Source of the DNA: Ixodes scapularis
Lineage: Eukaryota > Arthropoda > Arachnida > Ixodida > Ixodidae
Length of the DNA stretch: 64,000 bases
Assembly: GCF_016920785.2 (NCBI RefSeq)
Contig: NW_024609836.1
Location: forward strand, 61,297,930 to 61,361,929
Direction: 5' to 3'
In this document: positions 46,108 through 58,112 of the stretch, one piece after another
Layout of the letters: each line of letters begins with the position of its first letter
Position numbering within the stretch: position 1 is the stretch's first letter
The notes under the pieces: generated by a model
The model's input: only the letters and a program-made list of their open reading frames with translations
What the model was told of the DNA's origin: nothing
Databases searched by the model: none
Program-made: the position numbers and the translations under genes

Positions 46108-47494
46108 AAATATTCGTACAACAGTACTATCTACTCATGTACGGTCAGCGACATTATTATAGTTGGCGCATTTAGTGTTAGTCACACATAACTTTAGGAC
46201 AAGTAAGGAATTCCATATGATTCCTAGCTTCGACACTAACAAGAGCATTCCTTTGGGTTTTCTCTTTTACTGTAAAGGATGCAAATGACGTAGCGCTATT
46301 CAATTGAGACTACTAGTCGCACACCCCTACCTAATAAAATCCTTTGAATGGCGAGTTTTTTTGTTCTGTTTCTGTTTATCCCCAATATAAATATCGGTCC
46401 GATTCCAAGATTAGTGTGTAGAAAGTTGTACCTCCATTCCAGGGGGTTGCTGTTTATAACGTCCTTGAGGGTAGCAAGGGCATGTCATAATTTTTTATCA
46501 TCGTTCTGACTGTCTTTCGAGTTTACAAAAGCCAATTTTAGTTATGACAGATACTATACTTTATGACAGTATCTAACATAAATCATAAGGTTGAACTGTA
46601 TAGCATCGTCGTTTTGGAACTTAAGTAGCCAGAAAGTAAAATGCAAAAGTCACGTAAATAATATTGCGCAGGTCTTCAGAAGTGATCATCAAGTCACGAA
46701 AATGTTTTAATGGCTCCACATGACGAACTCTTCCAGTTAGAGTTGGCCGAACACGTCCTAAATACAAATACCATAGTGCTGTTTTTTTTGTCCCCTATCA
46801 TATTCCAGCGCAGGGTACAGAGTGGAAAGAGTTAAGTGCTATGTTAGCTTTTGCCCAGAGCTCGTGTTCAGTTGGTGAGAACACATGCTCCAGCTGAATT
46901 CTAATTGATCACTGTTTCCAGTCTGTGCCTTGCGCTGAGCTTTTAGGTGACCAAATCCAGTACCACTAAGGCCTTGCTACCTAGAATGTGTTGAACTAAG
47001 AGTTTGAGGGGTCTGATTATTGAGTTGTTTTTTTTAATATTGATTTTAGTCATCTAGTCTCCTCTTCTCTTGAGTGTTACCAGAAAAAGGCTTGTAATGT
47101 AGAAAAAATATCGACTGCAGGTAGAGCCCACGCAATTTAAAAGTGCTGGTTTATAAACAGAAAGTTAGGGCGCAAACGAGCTAATGGAAGTTGAGACTTC
47201 TATGTTTGTCCGTCTTTTCTTTTTAACAGACTCTGGGTGTTTTGACTATATTCAAGATTGATTTACTCTGTCCATTTTAATTTTCGGCAGCTGGAAGCAC
47301 GCTCTCCAACGACTAAAGATTGACATAGCATAGCCGGCTACATGGAAGCAATGAGAATATAAATTAAGAAAACGGCTACGATTATGAGGATTGTGAAGGA
47401 TACCATGGAAAATACTGTTTTGGCAAGGAGAGTCTACATACCACGAGCTCCAGAATCTCCGACCTCCCTAAAGCTCACAGACCAGGTAATATGT
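46108..47494. other. No gene recognised
   Basis: AT-rich sequence with no supported feature. Confidence 0.4.
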
Positions 47495-47607
47495 TTATAG
47501 CTATTAGTATTTATGTTCACATTATTTACATATCAAGTACAGATGATTGTCCGACCTTCGCAAACCTAGCCGCTCAAGCTTGCTCGCGAGCTTACTCTCT
47601 GTCGTCC

Positions 47608-47835
47608 TCATCTTTCTTACGCATTTTGTTCTTAGCCCGAGACTGAGGCAGGAAAAGAGGAAAGTTTCAAAGTAGAAGAAAAATGAACAGTCGAAAAAAA
47701 AAAACAGAAAAATGAACCGTCAGTTTTTCTTCTACTTCAAAACTTTCCTCTTTTCCTGGCTCAGTCTCGGGCTAAGAACATAATGGTTGACATCCACTAG
47801 CTCGCCTGCGCAATCACTACATTATCATCTTTCTT
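47608..47835. mobile_element. Snap-back insertion in the 3' LTR of the CsRn1-type element
   Basis: TCATCTTTCTT occurs at 47608-47618 and 47825-47835, while the other LTR has a single CTTCTTTCTT there. Between them, TTTTGTTCTTAGCCCGAGAC and its complement form arms of about 70 bp (47624-47690 and 47715-47785), followed by 39 bases outside the fold. The 11-bp repeat looks like a target duplication. Confidence 0.7.
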
Positions 47836-47968
47836 GCCGTTCAAGAGTTGGCGCGATTACTGCTAGTCAATTTGACAGTTTAAGGTAGAAAAATTAACTT
47901 TGCGGTGCGCTGGTTTGGACACTTTAGTCTCTGGGGAATCCTGACGTGACGGTTGGATATGCGCGGGC

Positions 47969-48834
47969 TTAAGCCTGTCTATGGATAGATTCCATGTTTT
48001 TCCGTTTAACAGTATGCCGAAGTATTTCGGTGTTCTCTTTCAAACCGGAAATGGGCCATCGTAGGGTGCTTTGAGGCAGCGGCGTACAGTGTCTTTTCTG
48101 ACGAAAACATGTATAGTTGTTCACAGCTCGCGGCTGAAGAAAATATGGGCATGTCGATGATGGCCCTGTAGGTGTGGGGCGGCGTTGTGACATAGCATTC
48201 CTGAGACTGTGAACGTAGTCGGATGGACCGGGGGTGACGAGTATGTCAGGCGGGATGAAACAGTCCTGTGGTAATCTAAGCGCTATTCCATAGACAAGTT
48301 TCGCAACTGAGTATGAAAATTGGTCTCTGAAGACCGTTAGAATGCCGAAGAGCACTACAGGTAGCGATTCGGTCCAGTGGGTGTGAGACTCCCGGGCGAT
48401 GAGTGCGGTCTTCAGCTGATCATGAAACCTCTCAACCATTCCGTTGGCTTCGGGGTGGTAAGCTGTGGTTCTCAGCCTGCTGGTACCGAGGAGGGATGTG
48501 AATTCCTTCAAGAGCGCAGATTCGAATTGTCTGCCTCTATCCGTGGTCACAATTGCAGTAACTCCGAATCGCGAAATCCACAAGTGTAAGAATGCTTGTG
48601 CGACTGTCTGAGCCGTGATGTCAGAAATCGGATGAACTTCAGGCCATTTGGTGAAGCGATCAATGGCCGTGAGAATATATCTGTAGCCTTGTTATTCCGG
48701 CATGGGCCCGACAATGTCCAGATGTACTTTCTGAAACGAGTTTCAGGAAGCTGGAAAGAGCCTGTCAGGCTTTGTGTGTGGCGCTGAATCTTCGCTATTT
48801 GACATGCCAGGCAATTTTTGGCCCAGCTTCTCAC
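47969..48834 (-). pseudogene. Integrase of the CsRn1-type element
   Basis: The N-terminal part at 48547-48834 (CLACQIAKIQRHTQSLTGSF) holds the CX2C half of the zinc module; the histidine half lies at the end of the preceding block (LHRLSHLGI near 48889). The catalytic core at 48300-48580 has TTDRGRQFES and AYHPEANGMVERFHDQLKTA with the D and E of the triad. It then passes into LPVVLFGILTVFRDQF. A frame change separates the two parts near 48570, and the C-terminal domain is eroded. Confidence 0.85.
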
Positions 48835-48888
48835 ATCAATTTTTATGTTTGACCAGACATATAGAGAGGTTATTAGCTTCTGTGTTGC

Positions 48889-49990
48889 TCATATGCCTAG
48901 ATGCGATAATCTATGTAGGGAGTCAAAAAGTTGCCTCCTTAACGAGAAGAGAACAAATGGGCGGGGAGAACTGGCAGAGATGTCACAGGTCAGGGTCTTT
49001 TCCAGCCCAGGGAGACTGATGTCTTTCAGGTGTAGTGCTCCGGGTGTACCCCGAAGTCTATGAAGTTCTGAGTCCATATGCTGGGCATCCACCAGTGCGG
49101 CCGGGGTCAGAGGCGCGGCATCACCACCAGTGACTGGGGCTATGCTTGGTCGGGTCAGTCTGTCCGCCCCTACATTCTCCGTGCCCTTTATGTGTCGTAT
49201 GCCAGTAGTGAATTCCGAGATAAAAGACATTTGACGTAGTTTTCTCGGTGAATGATGTCCGCTGTCTGGCGTTAGGGATTGTATGGCGCCCGCCAAATGT
49301 TTATGATCAGCGAGTATGTGAAATAATCGAGCTTACAAAAATGGCGAAAGTCGCGGATTGCTGAATAGACAGCGAGGAGCTCGCGACCGAAAGTGCTATA
49401 TGGGCGCTCAGTACTTGTAAGTTTGCTCGAAAAGAATGAAATCGGTTGTTATTTTGCCGGTGCCGAACTACTGGAGTGAAGCACCTACTGTGATATCTCA
49501 GGCACCAGTAAGCAGGCATGTTGGTGCGTCAGCTTTTCAATGCTGAAGCAAGGTGGCACGCGCGATGTGTGTCTTGATGCTGGTGAAGGCTTGTTTAGCT
49601 GCATCAGTCCATTTTGGAATGCCTACTTTTGAAGGTGGCAGAATATTTTTAAGAGGCTGAAGGCAACGTAGCACACTAAGGAACCAATTGTCGATCATAA
49701 TTAACCAAGCCTATTAAAGCTCTAAGGGCGCGCGCAGACTGAGGTTGCGGATACTCTTGTATGGCGTCCACTTTGCTGGGAAGTGGTCTTGGACCGTGAC
49801 GGTTAACTTGGTGGCCGAGGAAAGGAACGCTCGCACCAAAATGACATTTAGAATTATTTATCATGAGGCCATTTTCGTTGAGTCGTTGGAAGAGGTTGCG
49901 GAGGTGGTGCTTGTGTTCGTCTTCAGACCTGCTCGCAAAAAGGATGTCGTCTAGATAAGCGTGCGCGAAAGGTAATCTTCGAAGGACCTC
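48889..49990 (-). pseudogene. RT palm/RNase H region of the CsRn1-type element
   Basis: Reading down from about 49990: LRRLPFAHAYLDDILFA with the catalytic YLDD (near 49945), then NGLMINNSKCHFGASVPFLG, DAIQEYPQPQSARALRALIG, and LVNYDRQLVP. The RNase H/connection part ends with RHIKGTENVGADRLTRP near 49190. There are several frame slips (about 49860, 49670, 49300). Confidence 0.85.
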
Positions 49991-50711
49991 ATCTAAAATC
50001 TTTGAAAAGTCTGGGCAGCATTGCGTAGTCCGAGAGGCATCCGAAGGAATTCAAAGAGACCGAATGATGTGGTGATAGCCGTTTTTTGGTACATCTTCGG
50101 GTGCGACCGGTATCTGATGGTACGCGCGAACAAGATATACTTTGGAAAATATGATTGCACCATCGAGAATTGACGCAGCATCGTGGATATGGTGCACCAG
50201 ATAGTGATCAGGGGTGGTCGCTTGATTTAGGGCGTGACAGTTCCCGCAGGGGCGCCAGTCGCCAGGTATCAATTTCAGAACCGTATGTGGCGGTAAAGCC
50301 CACGAGCTGGAGGAGGGACGTATTGTGCCCAACTCGAGCATATGGTTAAACGCGTCTTTGGCGGTCCGGTATTTTTCAGGAGGACGCCTTCGAGGTCGTG
50401 AATAAACGGGTGTCTGTCGTCTCGATGTGATGTTTTACGGTGTGAATGACTTGACTTGTGAAAGTGCAGGGACGTACTGGGGAAGGAAACTCTTGCATGA
50501 TATCGATGCAGAGAGAATTTGGTGGGACGAGCAGTGGAGCCTGTCCAATTGATTGCAGCTTGGTGCGGGTCCCCCATACCGAAAGTGGCATCAATGAGAC
50601 GACCGCTGCGGATGTCCAGAAGGAGATTGTAGTGTTGCACAAAATTTGCTTCGCGGATTGGATGTTGGATATCTGCGATAGGGGGATGATACAGCGCATA
50701 ACTCGACGCAA
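49991..50711 (-). pseudogene. Protease and RT fingers of the CsRn1-type element
   Basis: The protease remnant (LMPLSVWGTRTKLQ around 50600) has lost the DTG signature. Fingers and palm follow: GTIRPSSSSWALPPHTVLKL, DWRPCGNCHALNQATTPDHY, then KTAITTSFGLFEFLRMPLGL and RNAAQTFQRF. At least three frame changes occur (about 50380, 50180, 50050). Confidence 0.8.
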
Positions 50712-50939
50712 TCCTATAGGTTTATTGTGAGAGTGCGGACTCCGTAGGTGGGAATGACAGTGCCGTTAGCTGCCTTAAGTTGCGAGGGTCGCTGGTTACG
50801 ACGATCTTGAGCTATTGGGGGCAATTCTGACACCTCGGTGCCGTGGTGTTAATTAGGAAACGAATTTTCGCGTCTTTATTCGAGAGAAAAAACAGGCAAG
50901 GAAGACACTGCAACCAGCCAGGCGTACTTGTCGCCGCTA

Positions 50940-51732
50940 GTAGCTGGAGTTGGTGTTTCCAGGCGCCGTACAAGTGCAATTACGGGCGCGGGTGCCGAAC
51001 GTTCGATGATACCAACATTTCTTGGTTGGCAGGACAGTTGGACCTGCTGCGTCTGCGGAATGGCGAGTTGCTTTGACGTTGTGATGGCGATCGTGATGGG
51101 CGAATAGAAGCCACCATTTCTGTTAACTGATCCATGCGTCGCTCCATGGCGGTGCAGAAGTCTGAGGGCTGTCGTGGAGATCGAGTTGTTTAGTAAACTT
51201 ACGGGCGGTGTGTCGTTGATAAGTTGACGATTCGATTCGCCACTTTTGCGGGGTCATCTAGGGTTGCGCTGTCTGCTGACGCGAGCATCAGACGGACTTT
51301 GTTTGGCAGACGATGCAGAAACAATTGTCACAGAAGTGAGTCCTCAATGGTGTCGTTTCCCAACAAGTGCCTCACCCGACGAAGAAACTGAGAGGGTGTT
51401 TCGTATCCCAGCTCTTCTGTAGTCAGGAGTTGTTATAGCCGTCACTGTTCGGATACGCTGGTGCGTCGAACTAGTTCTGCCTTGAGGGTGCCGTAAGGTG
51501 TTGGTGTGGGTGGAGCTAGGATAATATCGCTCACCTCCGCTCCATCTGCTGACGACAACGCGCTTACGACGTGATGGAACCGCGTCTGCTGGTCCGTGAT
51601 GCGCCGTAAGGCGAATTGTGACTCTATTTGCGCAAACCGGCACTGCGGATCCGTGGGCCAGAATGGTGGAAGGCGAACGGTGAGGGCCGCGACTTGGGGC
51701 TGTTGTGCTGCAGAAAAGCCATCCGTTGCCAT
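50940..51732 (-). pseudogene. Gag of the CsRn1-type element
   Basis: The ATG at 51732-51730 starts MATDGFSAAQQPQVAALTVR, then LPPFWPTDPQCRFAQIESQF and PTPTPYGTLKAELVRRTSVS, the N-terminal capsid signature of the CsRn1 family. The frame is lost near 51440. A zinc motif CWYHRTFGTRARNCTC lies near 50965-51025 in another frame. This CX2HX9C type differs from the CCHC knuckles of the Gypsy element at 28-34 kb. Confidence 0.83.
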
Positions 51733-51756
51733 TGCTGCTCAGCTTGGTGTTCTGTC

Positions 51757-51775
51757 GACCACGTCCGGGTCACCA
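51757..51775 (-). promoter_or_regulatory. Primer-binding site, tRNA-Trp type
   Basis: On the minus strand TGGTGACCCGGACGTGGTC lies between LTR and gag. It matches the complement of the tRNA-Trp 3' end with a few changes, as known for CsRn1/Kabuki elements. Confidence 0.75.
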
Positions 51776-51934
51776 CTTAAAGCAATCAGTATTTATATAT
51801 ACATTAGTTACTTATTAAGTACAGATCAGTGTCCGACCTTATAAAACCTAGCCGCTCAAGCTTGCTCGTGAACTAACTCTGTCGTCCTCTTCTTTCTTGG
51901 CATTCAAGAGCTGGCGCGATTACCGCTTAATGTT
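51776..51934 (-). repeat. 5' LTR of the CsRn1-type element
   Basis: About 160 bp, aligned with 47495-47618 plus 47836-47866. Ends are approximate because the outermost bases have diverged and TG/CA termini are not clean. Confidence 0.75.
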
Positions 51935-51995
51935 GCTTACTGCACTTAAAACTCCACCTGCATGCAGTGAATTTGCTCATGCTTTTACGAGCAGC

Positions 51996-52412
51996 ACACT
52001 CTAAAACAAAGGGTATACTCTTAAGCCCCTTGTAACATATACCACACCCCAAAACTTCAGTTCGACGTACTGCACGTTGACATCGAACTGACTGCCCCAA
52101 CCTTTGCGAGAGGGTTCATGACGGTGCGATATAACACATTAAACAGCTAAATTACGTATCATAGTCTACAAAAAAAAAAAAACGAAAAACACACTGAGGT
52201 TTTGCAGTTGAGCCTAGAAAAGCCCGATAACTTTTTTGCAGCCAGTCACTCTTACATTAGCTATTTTAGTAAGTTGTACAACTCGGCTAACAAGCTGCTC
52301 GTGAAATTTGGTAGCGTCAGTACAGCGTCAGAGCGCCGTACGTCCAACCGAAGTTTTGGGGTGTCGTATATATGACAAGGGGTGTAAGAGTATACCCCTT
52401 TTTTAAGAGTGT
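51996..52412. mobile_element. MITE with ACACTCTWAAA ends
   Basis: ACACTCTAAAACAAAGGGTA at the left end and its complement form at the right end (to 52412) share GGGTATACTCTTA, CCCCTTGT and ACACCCCAAAACTTC in order for about 60-70 bp. The loop of about 270 bp is non-coding. Confidence 0.75.
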
Positions 52413-53033
52413 AACTGCCCTAAGAAGACAACCTCCACCTCCATCATAGCGAATTCACACTGCTAGCGAATGGGACCTCCCTGCGGGAGCTCCCTCTGGC
52501 TAACGACAACGTGTTTGGGAAAAATGTGCCCATCCCCCAACGCGCGGATCTGCTTTGCGGCTGAGGCTCCACTCCTGGTGTGAACGCGCCATTAGTCCTG
52601 TTATTGTGAAGCCAGGCACCATGATGGGTCTCCTTTTTTATATATCAATCATAATTTTGTTTAAACTATTAAATTACGATTTTTTACAAATCGTTTAAAG
52701 TAAATTCAACATGTGAAAATAATTTTTATTACATATTTTTTTAATTTTTTTGGGAATTACTGGAAAAGGAGCCATTCGGCAAAGGAGCCATTCGTCAATT
52801 TTGCCTAAGAAAACCTGCCAACTGTTTTCATAGTTACAGAAGGAAAACCAAAACAACCAAGACCGACCCTGTACGGCGAGAACATCGATAGGCTACATGA
52901 TGCATAAGACGTCCAAACAAAGGTGCATTTGCCTTGCAGTTTCTCCCGTGTCTTAAGCTTACGGGTACGTAGAAACTATGGGATCTCTGGACCAGTCTTT
53001 TATTACCTAACCCTGCTATCATGCAGATGACTA
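52413..53033. other. No gene recognised
   Basis: A short direct repeat (AAGGAGCCATTCGGC/AAGGAGCCATTCGTC) sits at 52767-52797. The rest is unassigned. Confidence 0.4.
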
Positions 53034-53041
53034 TGTGAGAG

Positions 53042-54190
53042 CAGACTTGGGAAGTAATCTGTTATAAGTAACGAATTACTTGTAATTCTTTTACTTTTTC
53101 AAGTAATTTTGTAATTGCCACGTTGCCTTTTTTTCGGAAGGAATTTGTAATGTAATTCCGTTACAAACTACTGGTAACGAACTACTTTAATTACTCGTTA
53201 CTTTTTAAAAATGTGAGCATAATACAGTAACGTGGGTAACACGAGCAAAACATTGAGTAGCATAAAGAGCGCAAGTTCAGCAAAATAGAAAACATCAGGA
53301 AGGGGAGAAAAGCCGAAAACACACTTCTCTGTATGATCGGTCACTAGAACTACTAGAAAAACGGGCAAGGCATGTACAAAATATACGAAAGACAAAGGTC
53401 AAGTAAGACAACACCGAGTAGGCTCTCCGTCGCCTTCCATTGTGTTCTTCTTCTTCTTGCGGGCAGAAGAACGCTCTCCTTGTTTATTTGTTTTTGTCTT
53501 TTACACCGTTTCACCCTTTCTAACTTCTTCGACGTCTCCCGCCACCTGCACAGACATCAAACGCGGGTCCATACTCCCTCGATTTGCGGATACACCATTC
53601 GCTTAACTTACGATGTAGCCTCACGTGTGGGTGTCAAATTCTCTGTCTTTGATGTGCGCTACATGGTATTCTAGCACACTATTTTTCTTGAAACACCCGA
53701 GTCAAAAGGGAGCTTTCGTAGATCGCTTCTTTAGCTGCGAACCTCGTAGCGCAGGTAGACGCTGCTACTGAGAATGTGCACCACTACCTTTGTCTGCACA
53801 ATTCCAGGGATCATTTCCGGAAGCCGCAAGCTAGCGGGATGGCGGATGTGAATGCAGCTTTGGGTGCCCTGTCAACTTGCACGTGAATAGTGTGCACCTA
53901 CAGTCTTTCTATCAAATACAAGATTTATTTTTACAAGGACTACCAAAATACGCGCGTATGATAAATTAAAAGTTGTGTTGCGGAACATTTTTGAAAGATA
54001 TCAATTTTTTATTGCTTTTTGGATAAGTGTACGGAAAAAGTAACGTGAAAGTAATTTGTAACGTAACGAGTAAAGTAATCCGTTACTTTTCAGCGAAAGT
54101 TATTCGTAACGGTAATTCCTTAAATTTGAGGCTCGGTAATTTCTAATTGTAATCCATTACATTTTTTCTCAATTAATGATCACAAGTCTG
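53042..54190. mobile_element. hAT-like MITE, copy B of the CAGACTT family
   Basis: The ends are CAGACTTGGGAAGTAAT (53042) and ...CACAAGTCTG (54190), giving an 8-base perfect terminal inverted repeat CAGACTTG. Subterminal AGTAATTTTGTAATTGCC and AACGTGAAAGTAATTTGTAA blocks align with copy A at 18546-19500, as do internal pieces. Flanking GTGAGAG and GTGCAGAG could be a target duplication with a one-base change. Confidence 0.75.
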
Positions 54191-56365
54191 GTGCAGAGCA
54201 CATGGTTACCGATTTTATGACCGACGACTGACTGGATCTAAGAGCGGATAGCTTCTGACACCTCGTGAGCTTAGCGATGAATGGAGTATAAAACCGTTGT
54301 ACTGCATTCCAATGCATTTGAGGGCCTCCAATAATCTTATAAAATGTTTTTACCTTTCATGGGTTTTGAAGCTTTTTTTAAATCAAACGCATGCTAACAG
54401 TGTAGCGACAGTGGAAATTAGGTGGTGTGTTGCTTGAAATTTGGCCAAGCATGGTTATCGTTCAATTTATATTCGTTTTGTTACAAAAACACTTTTCTTT
54501 AGCAAAAGTGTATGATACTGCAGCGCGATTTTCATAAGCACTTTTATTATGCCGTTGTAATTTTTATTTTCACAAATAAAGTTTGTAATGGCCTTGTAGC
54601 ATTTTTTAATATATCAGATAGAAAAGTGCAGTAACATAAAAAATGGGTTATCCTAGTGGCTTAACTCTTGCCAAGTATTTAACCTGTTTTATTTTAATTT
54701 TATTTTGAGCGAAACATTTTTTTTTTAATTTATGGTGTAATGGAAGCATTACGCGGCAGTTGCTGTCGCGTAATGTTTGCACACGTCCTGTTTTATTGTC
54801 ATATTAGTTTTCTTTTTGTTTTCATTCTCACGGTGTAGAATGCCATCGGAGAATTATTTTTTTAAATGTCGGAGACACAAAGAAGAAGTGTAGTGGCATT
54901 CAAATTGTGTATTCTAGTCACTTTATTTTTTGTCCAGCATTCCTATTGAATTTAAAACATGCTAGCAATTTTAGGTTTATCATTTGTTTATGCGAATGGT
55001 TTATGGTGCAGCAGTTGTAGTTTTGTATGCACTCTTAAATGTTTCATTGTTTTTACATGTACCAATTTCTACACCTGCGGTTTTGGTGCCAGAAATAATA
55101 TAATGACACAAAGCATGTGGTATGTTTTTCAGCTCATAATTGTTAGTAACCTTCTCGTAAAATGGCGATGTTAGCCATCGAAGTATGACTGAACTTTCCC
55201 GTTGTACGTTCTAAAAATAAGCCTCTTTCCGTACTGCGAAGATGTAGTCTGCATTTGTATTAGCGGGAGCATCCTCATGTGTATTCGTGGCATACCAAAC
55301 TTGCCTTCCAAAACACACAGTGCGACTTTTTCCGGAAAGACAACCCTACCAAAAGGTTGGCGCGCATCTTTTTGAAACGAGACGTGCAAAGGACACTTTA
55401 AAACCTTCGTCTCTCAAAGTCAAAAGTTGTCCCGGGAGGGTAAATGTTATACCCTCTTTACTGTTAATTTCATCCCCTCAATTTGCCATAATCACTTCCC
55501 AAAGAAAGAGAAGCTGCTCCCGTGCTACTATAAATTTTATTCCTCTTAAGTGACAACTTTGATTCCAAAAGAGATGAGAGTTGCACACATGCTAATGCAA
55601 CGTTTATTCCTATTGAGTGGAAACATTAATTCACAAAGGGGAAAACGTGATACCTTTGCTACTATTCATTTTATTTATCTAAATGGCAACATTTATTCGA
55701 AAAAGGGAGTGAAGTTATTCCCCAAATAATTCATTTAAATCCCCAAATATGGTATTGTTGATCCGCGAACGGAGGAAAAGTTACCCTCTTTTAATGAAAC
55801 TAACGGCACTTGGGGAACATTACTAATTCCTCAGAAGTGTAAAGTTTGTTCCCCTACATCAGTGTTATAGGGTGCAAAAGGTTCAATTGGGTTGCAAAAG
55901 TGTTAGTCCCAATAAGGACCAAAGTAAGGGAGTAAAAAGCAAAATGGAGTAAGTTCGGCTGTTAAACCCGCTTGAAGATCATTCTCAGAGACAAACACTC
56001 CCTTCTTAGTCGCTCCCCTCAAAGCACAAAGTAGTACTCCTTTTTTGTAAAGGGTGTACGTGCGATGGCTAAAAAGTGCCTTGAAAAGCACTTTCTCAAA
56101 GACTTGTTCAGCGACCGCCTGTTTCCAGTCAAACATGATCCCTTCACGGGACTGCTTTTAGTGGTGTTTCCCGACATACCGGTGGAGGGTTCATGGTGTG
56201 CGTCACCAGAAAGACGAGCCTTAACGTAGGTAAGTCCTCTTCCGCAGTAACGTTGTAGAAGACGGTGAAAGATGCTATCGCAATTCAAATATAATCTACG
56301 TAGCGATTTCAGCAACAATTTTTATGTATTAATATGTGTAAAAGTAACATGACACAATATTATCG
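54191..56365. other. No gene; degenerate AT-rich repetition at about 55400-55870
   Basis: Words such as TTTATTCCTCTTAAGTGACA, TTATTCCTATTGAGTGGAAA and TTATTTATCTAAATGGCAAC recur about every 60-90 bases between 55400 and 55870, an eroded tandem or MITE array. Otherwise unassigned. Confidence 0.35.
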
Positions 56366-56385
56366 AAAAAACGTTTTTTAAGTGT

Positions 56386-56391
56386 TTTATT
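56386..56391 (-). terminator. Polyadenylation signal of the Gly/Pro-rich gene
   Basis: AATAAA on the minus strand, about 213 bases after the stop codon. Cleavage would fall near 56365-56375. Chosen as the first canonical hexamer downstream of the stop. Confidence 0.6.
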
Positions 56392-56603
56392 AACCACCAC
56401 CTATTCTCTTTGGCAACGCCAATATGATTATATGCGATACATACAAGAAAGACAAGCACAGAAAGCAATATAGGTTCAGACGCAACTGTAAGCGTAATAG
56501 TAGTGTCTATTCGGGGAAATTCATGTCACGTTTCTAGATGACACCTCTATTGCTGGTTCCTTTGCTCCCAGCAGCCTCGAGACACCATACCAGCAGCATC
56601 GTC

Positions 56604-57100
56604 TTAAAGTGGGGAAGATGTAGGATCCTCCGTCGTTTCGTCAGACGAGCCGCCATTTCCACCGCCTCCGCCTCCTGGCGGCCCTCCACCGTTCGGAGGT
56701 GGCCCACCGTTCCCGGGCCACCCTCCGAACATCGGTGACACTCCGGGTCCTCCGCCTCCGCCACCGGATGGTGGACCACCGCCCGGTCCACCACCGCCAC
56801 CCTGTCCTGGTCCCCCGCCCATTCCGCCACCCCCATATGGCGGATTACCCCCGGGTGGACCTTGACCACCGCCACCCCAGTGCGACGGTCTGCATCCGGG
56901 TGGACAACGTGGAGGTGGTGGTGGTGGTGGAGGTGGACCGCCCGGCGGTGGGGTTGGAGGTGAACCGCCTGGCGGTGGCCTGGACGAATCATTCATTCCT
57001 CCGCCGGATGGCAGGGTGACGGGTTCAATTCCTCCACCTTCGGGCGGCGTGTTTGAATCTGTAGCATCCTGCGCGAAGGCCTGCAGAAGAGCAATGGCGA
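56604..57100 (-). CDS. Secreted Gly/Pro-rich protein, exon 2 (main coding exon)
   Basis: Exon 2 begins at 57100 after a CTTTCTTTCTAG acceptor. It encodes VAIALLQAFAQ, the second half of a signal peptide, then a mature chain of about 155 residues with an acidic, Thr/Ser-rich start (DATDSNTPPEGGG). A Pro-rich block with one Cys pair (RCPPGC) comes next, then a Gly/Pro-rich block (GGGGQGPPGG, GGGPGQGGGG) and an acidic tail ending SDETTEDPTSSPL at TAA 56606-56604. Whole protein: 177 residues with exon 1. No enzyme domain. The architecture resembles glycine- or proline-rich salivary cement or cuticle proteins of arthropods; that role is inference. The frame is also open upstream to 57215, but that part is intron and would make a poor signal peptide. 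Confidence 0.82.
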
Positions 57101-57430
57101 CTAGAAAGAAAGCAAAAGAAGGCAATGCCAATGAAGCAACCAGCGATGATTCGTTACCAGTAGCAGAATTAGTACGTCGAGTATTTAGGCAGGAAAATCG
57201 CATAGGCAAGAGCATTGAAACAGTTAGTTTTACACAGCAATTAAATTATTTGGGATCCACCAGACTTGTACCGCACGCATTACAAGTAATCAAATTACTT
57301 GTAATCGATTACTTTTTGGAGTAATTTTGTAATCAGTTGATCACTTTTATTAGGCAGTGATCACAAGAGTAATCTGATTACTTTTTGAAGTAATAAAATT
57401 ACTTGTAACCGTTACAATTCGTCCGTGGGA

Positions 57431-57454
57431 CCCCCCCCCCCCCCCCCCCCCCCC
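57431..57454. repeat. Poly-C tract (C24)
   Basis: Uninterrupted C run inside the intronic MITE. Its length is probably polymorphic and assembly-sensitive. Confidence 0.9.
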
Positions 57455-58079
57455 GGCACACGCCTTTTTTTATGAAATGACAAAAATAAATTTTTTTTTG
57501 TTTTTTTGAACGGAAAAAAAAAAATGTTTGTGGAGCTGTCGGAAACAAGGTCAATCTCTTTCTATGTACAGTTTCTGAAAAATGTCAGTTTTCTTGTTTT
57601 CCAGCTGGGACCGGGAGTGGGAAGCCTCAGGAAAGCCACAGTGTGTGAAAAAAGCCATTCAGGGCGAAGTTTGAGGAGCAGAATGTAGCTTTGTGAGTCC
57701 TTCGTTCAAACTAGCCCCCTCACGCACACACACACAGACATAAAGAAAAAAAAAATCCTGCTTAGGGTGCCTACTCTCAGCCCGTAGGAGAACCAGAACC
57801 GAAGAATGCTTAAAGCGGATGCAAAATATAACAAAGGCAGTTGAAATGTTTCCCCATTTCCCCTACGTGGTCTTTGTGACAAGCAATGTTTCGAGTTGAG
57901 AAGTGGTCGGGGCGATCTCTTCCGCTAATGGATACTACAGATGATCCGTTTCAAATCCTGGAGCTGCTGCTCTTTTGTATAACATGCGAGCTCATCTACA
58001 TGTGAATAATAAAATGAGCGACGCAAACTTTGAGCGACAACCCTTGCTCAAGATTAACAAGATCTAGAGCCCCCTCTGC

Positions 58080-58080
<1 letters not shown>

Positions 58081-58111
<31 letters not shown>
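58081..58111. repeat. C17-(AC)7 compound microsatellite
   Basis: A C run passes directly into AC dinucleotides, within the intronic MITE. Confidence 0.85.

Positions 58112-58112
<1 letters not shown>

Larger units (their letters stand above)
47495..51934 (-). mobile_element. CsRn1/Kabuki-type Gypsy LTR retrotransposon, degenerate
   Basis: The element is transcribed right to left. The right-hand (5') LTR is about 51776-51934 and the left-hand (3') LTR about 47495-47866, matched through CCGACCTT...CCTAGCCGCTCAAGCTTGCTCG and GGCGCGATTAC. The primer site is tRNA-Trp type, gag has a CWYH zinc motif, and the integrase carries DRGRQFES and GMVERFHDQLK, all features of the CsRn1 group. Every domain has stops or slips. 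The 3' LTR is itself interrupted at 47619-47824. Confidence 0.88.

Noticed and set aside
56534..57019. His/Val-rich frames in and opposite the Gly/Pro exon (56534-56992 -, 56699-57019 +)
   Set aside because: They are shadows of the GC-rich Gly/Pro codons of the gene at 56604-57100, which alone continues a signal peptide through a consensus splice site.
57101..57215. Upstream extension of the Gly/Pro-rich frame to an ATG at 57215
   Set aside because: The extension would place more than 30 mixed polar residues before the hydrophobic core. It contains a strong polypyrimidine tract and AG exactly at the point where exon 1 joins in phase, so it is best read as intron.
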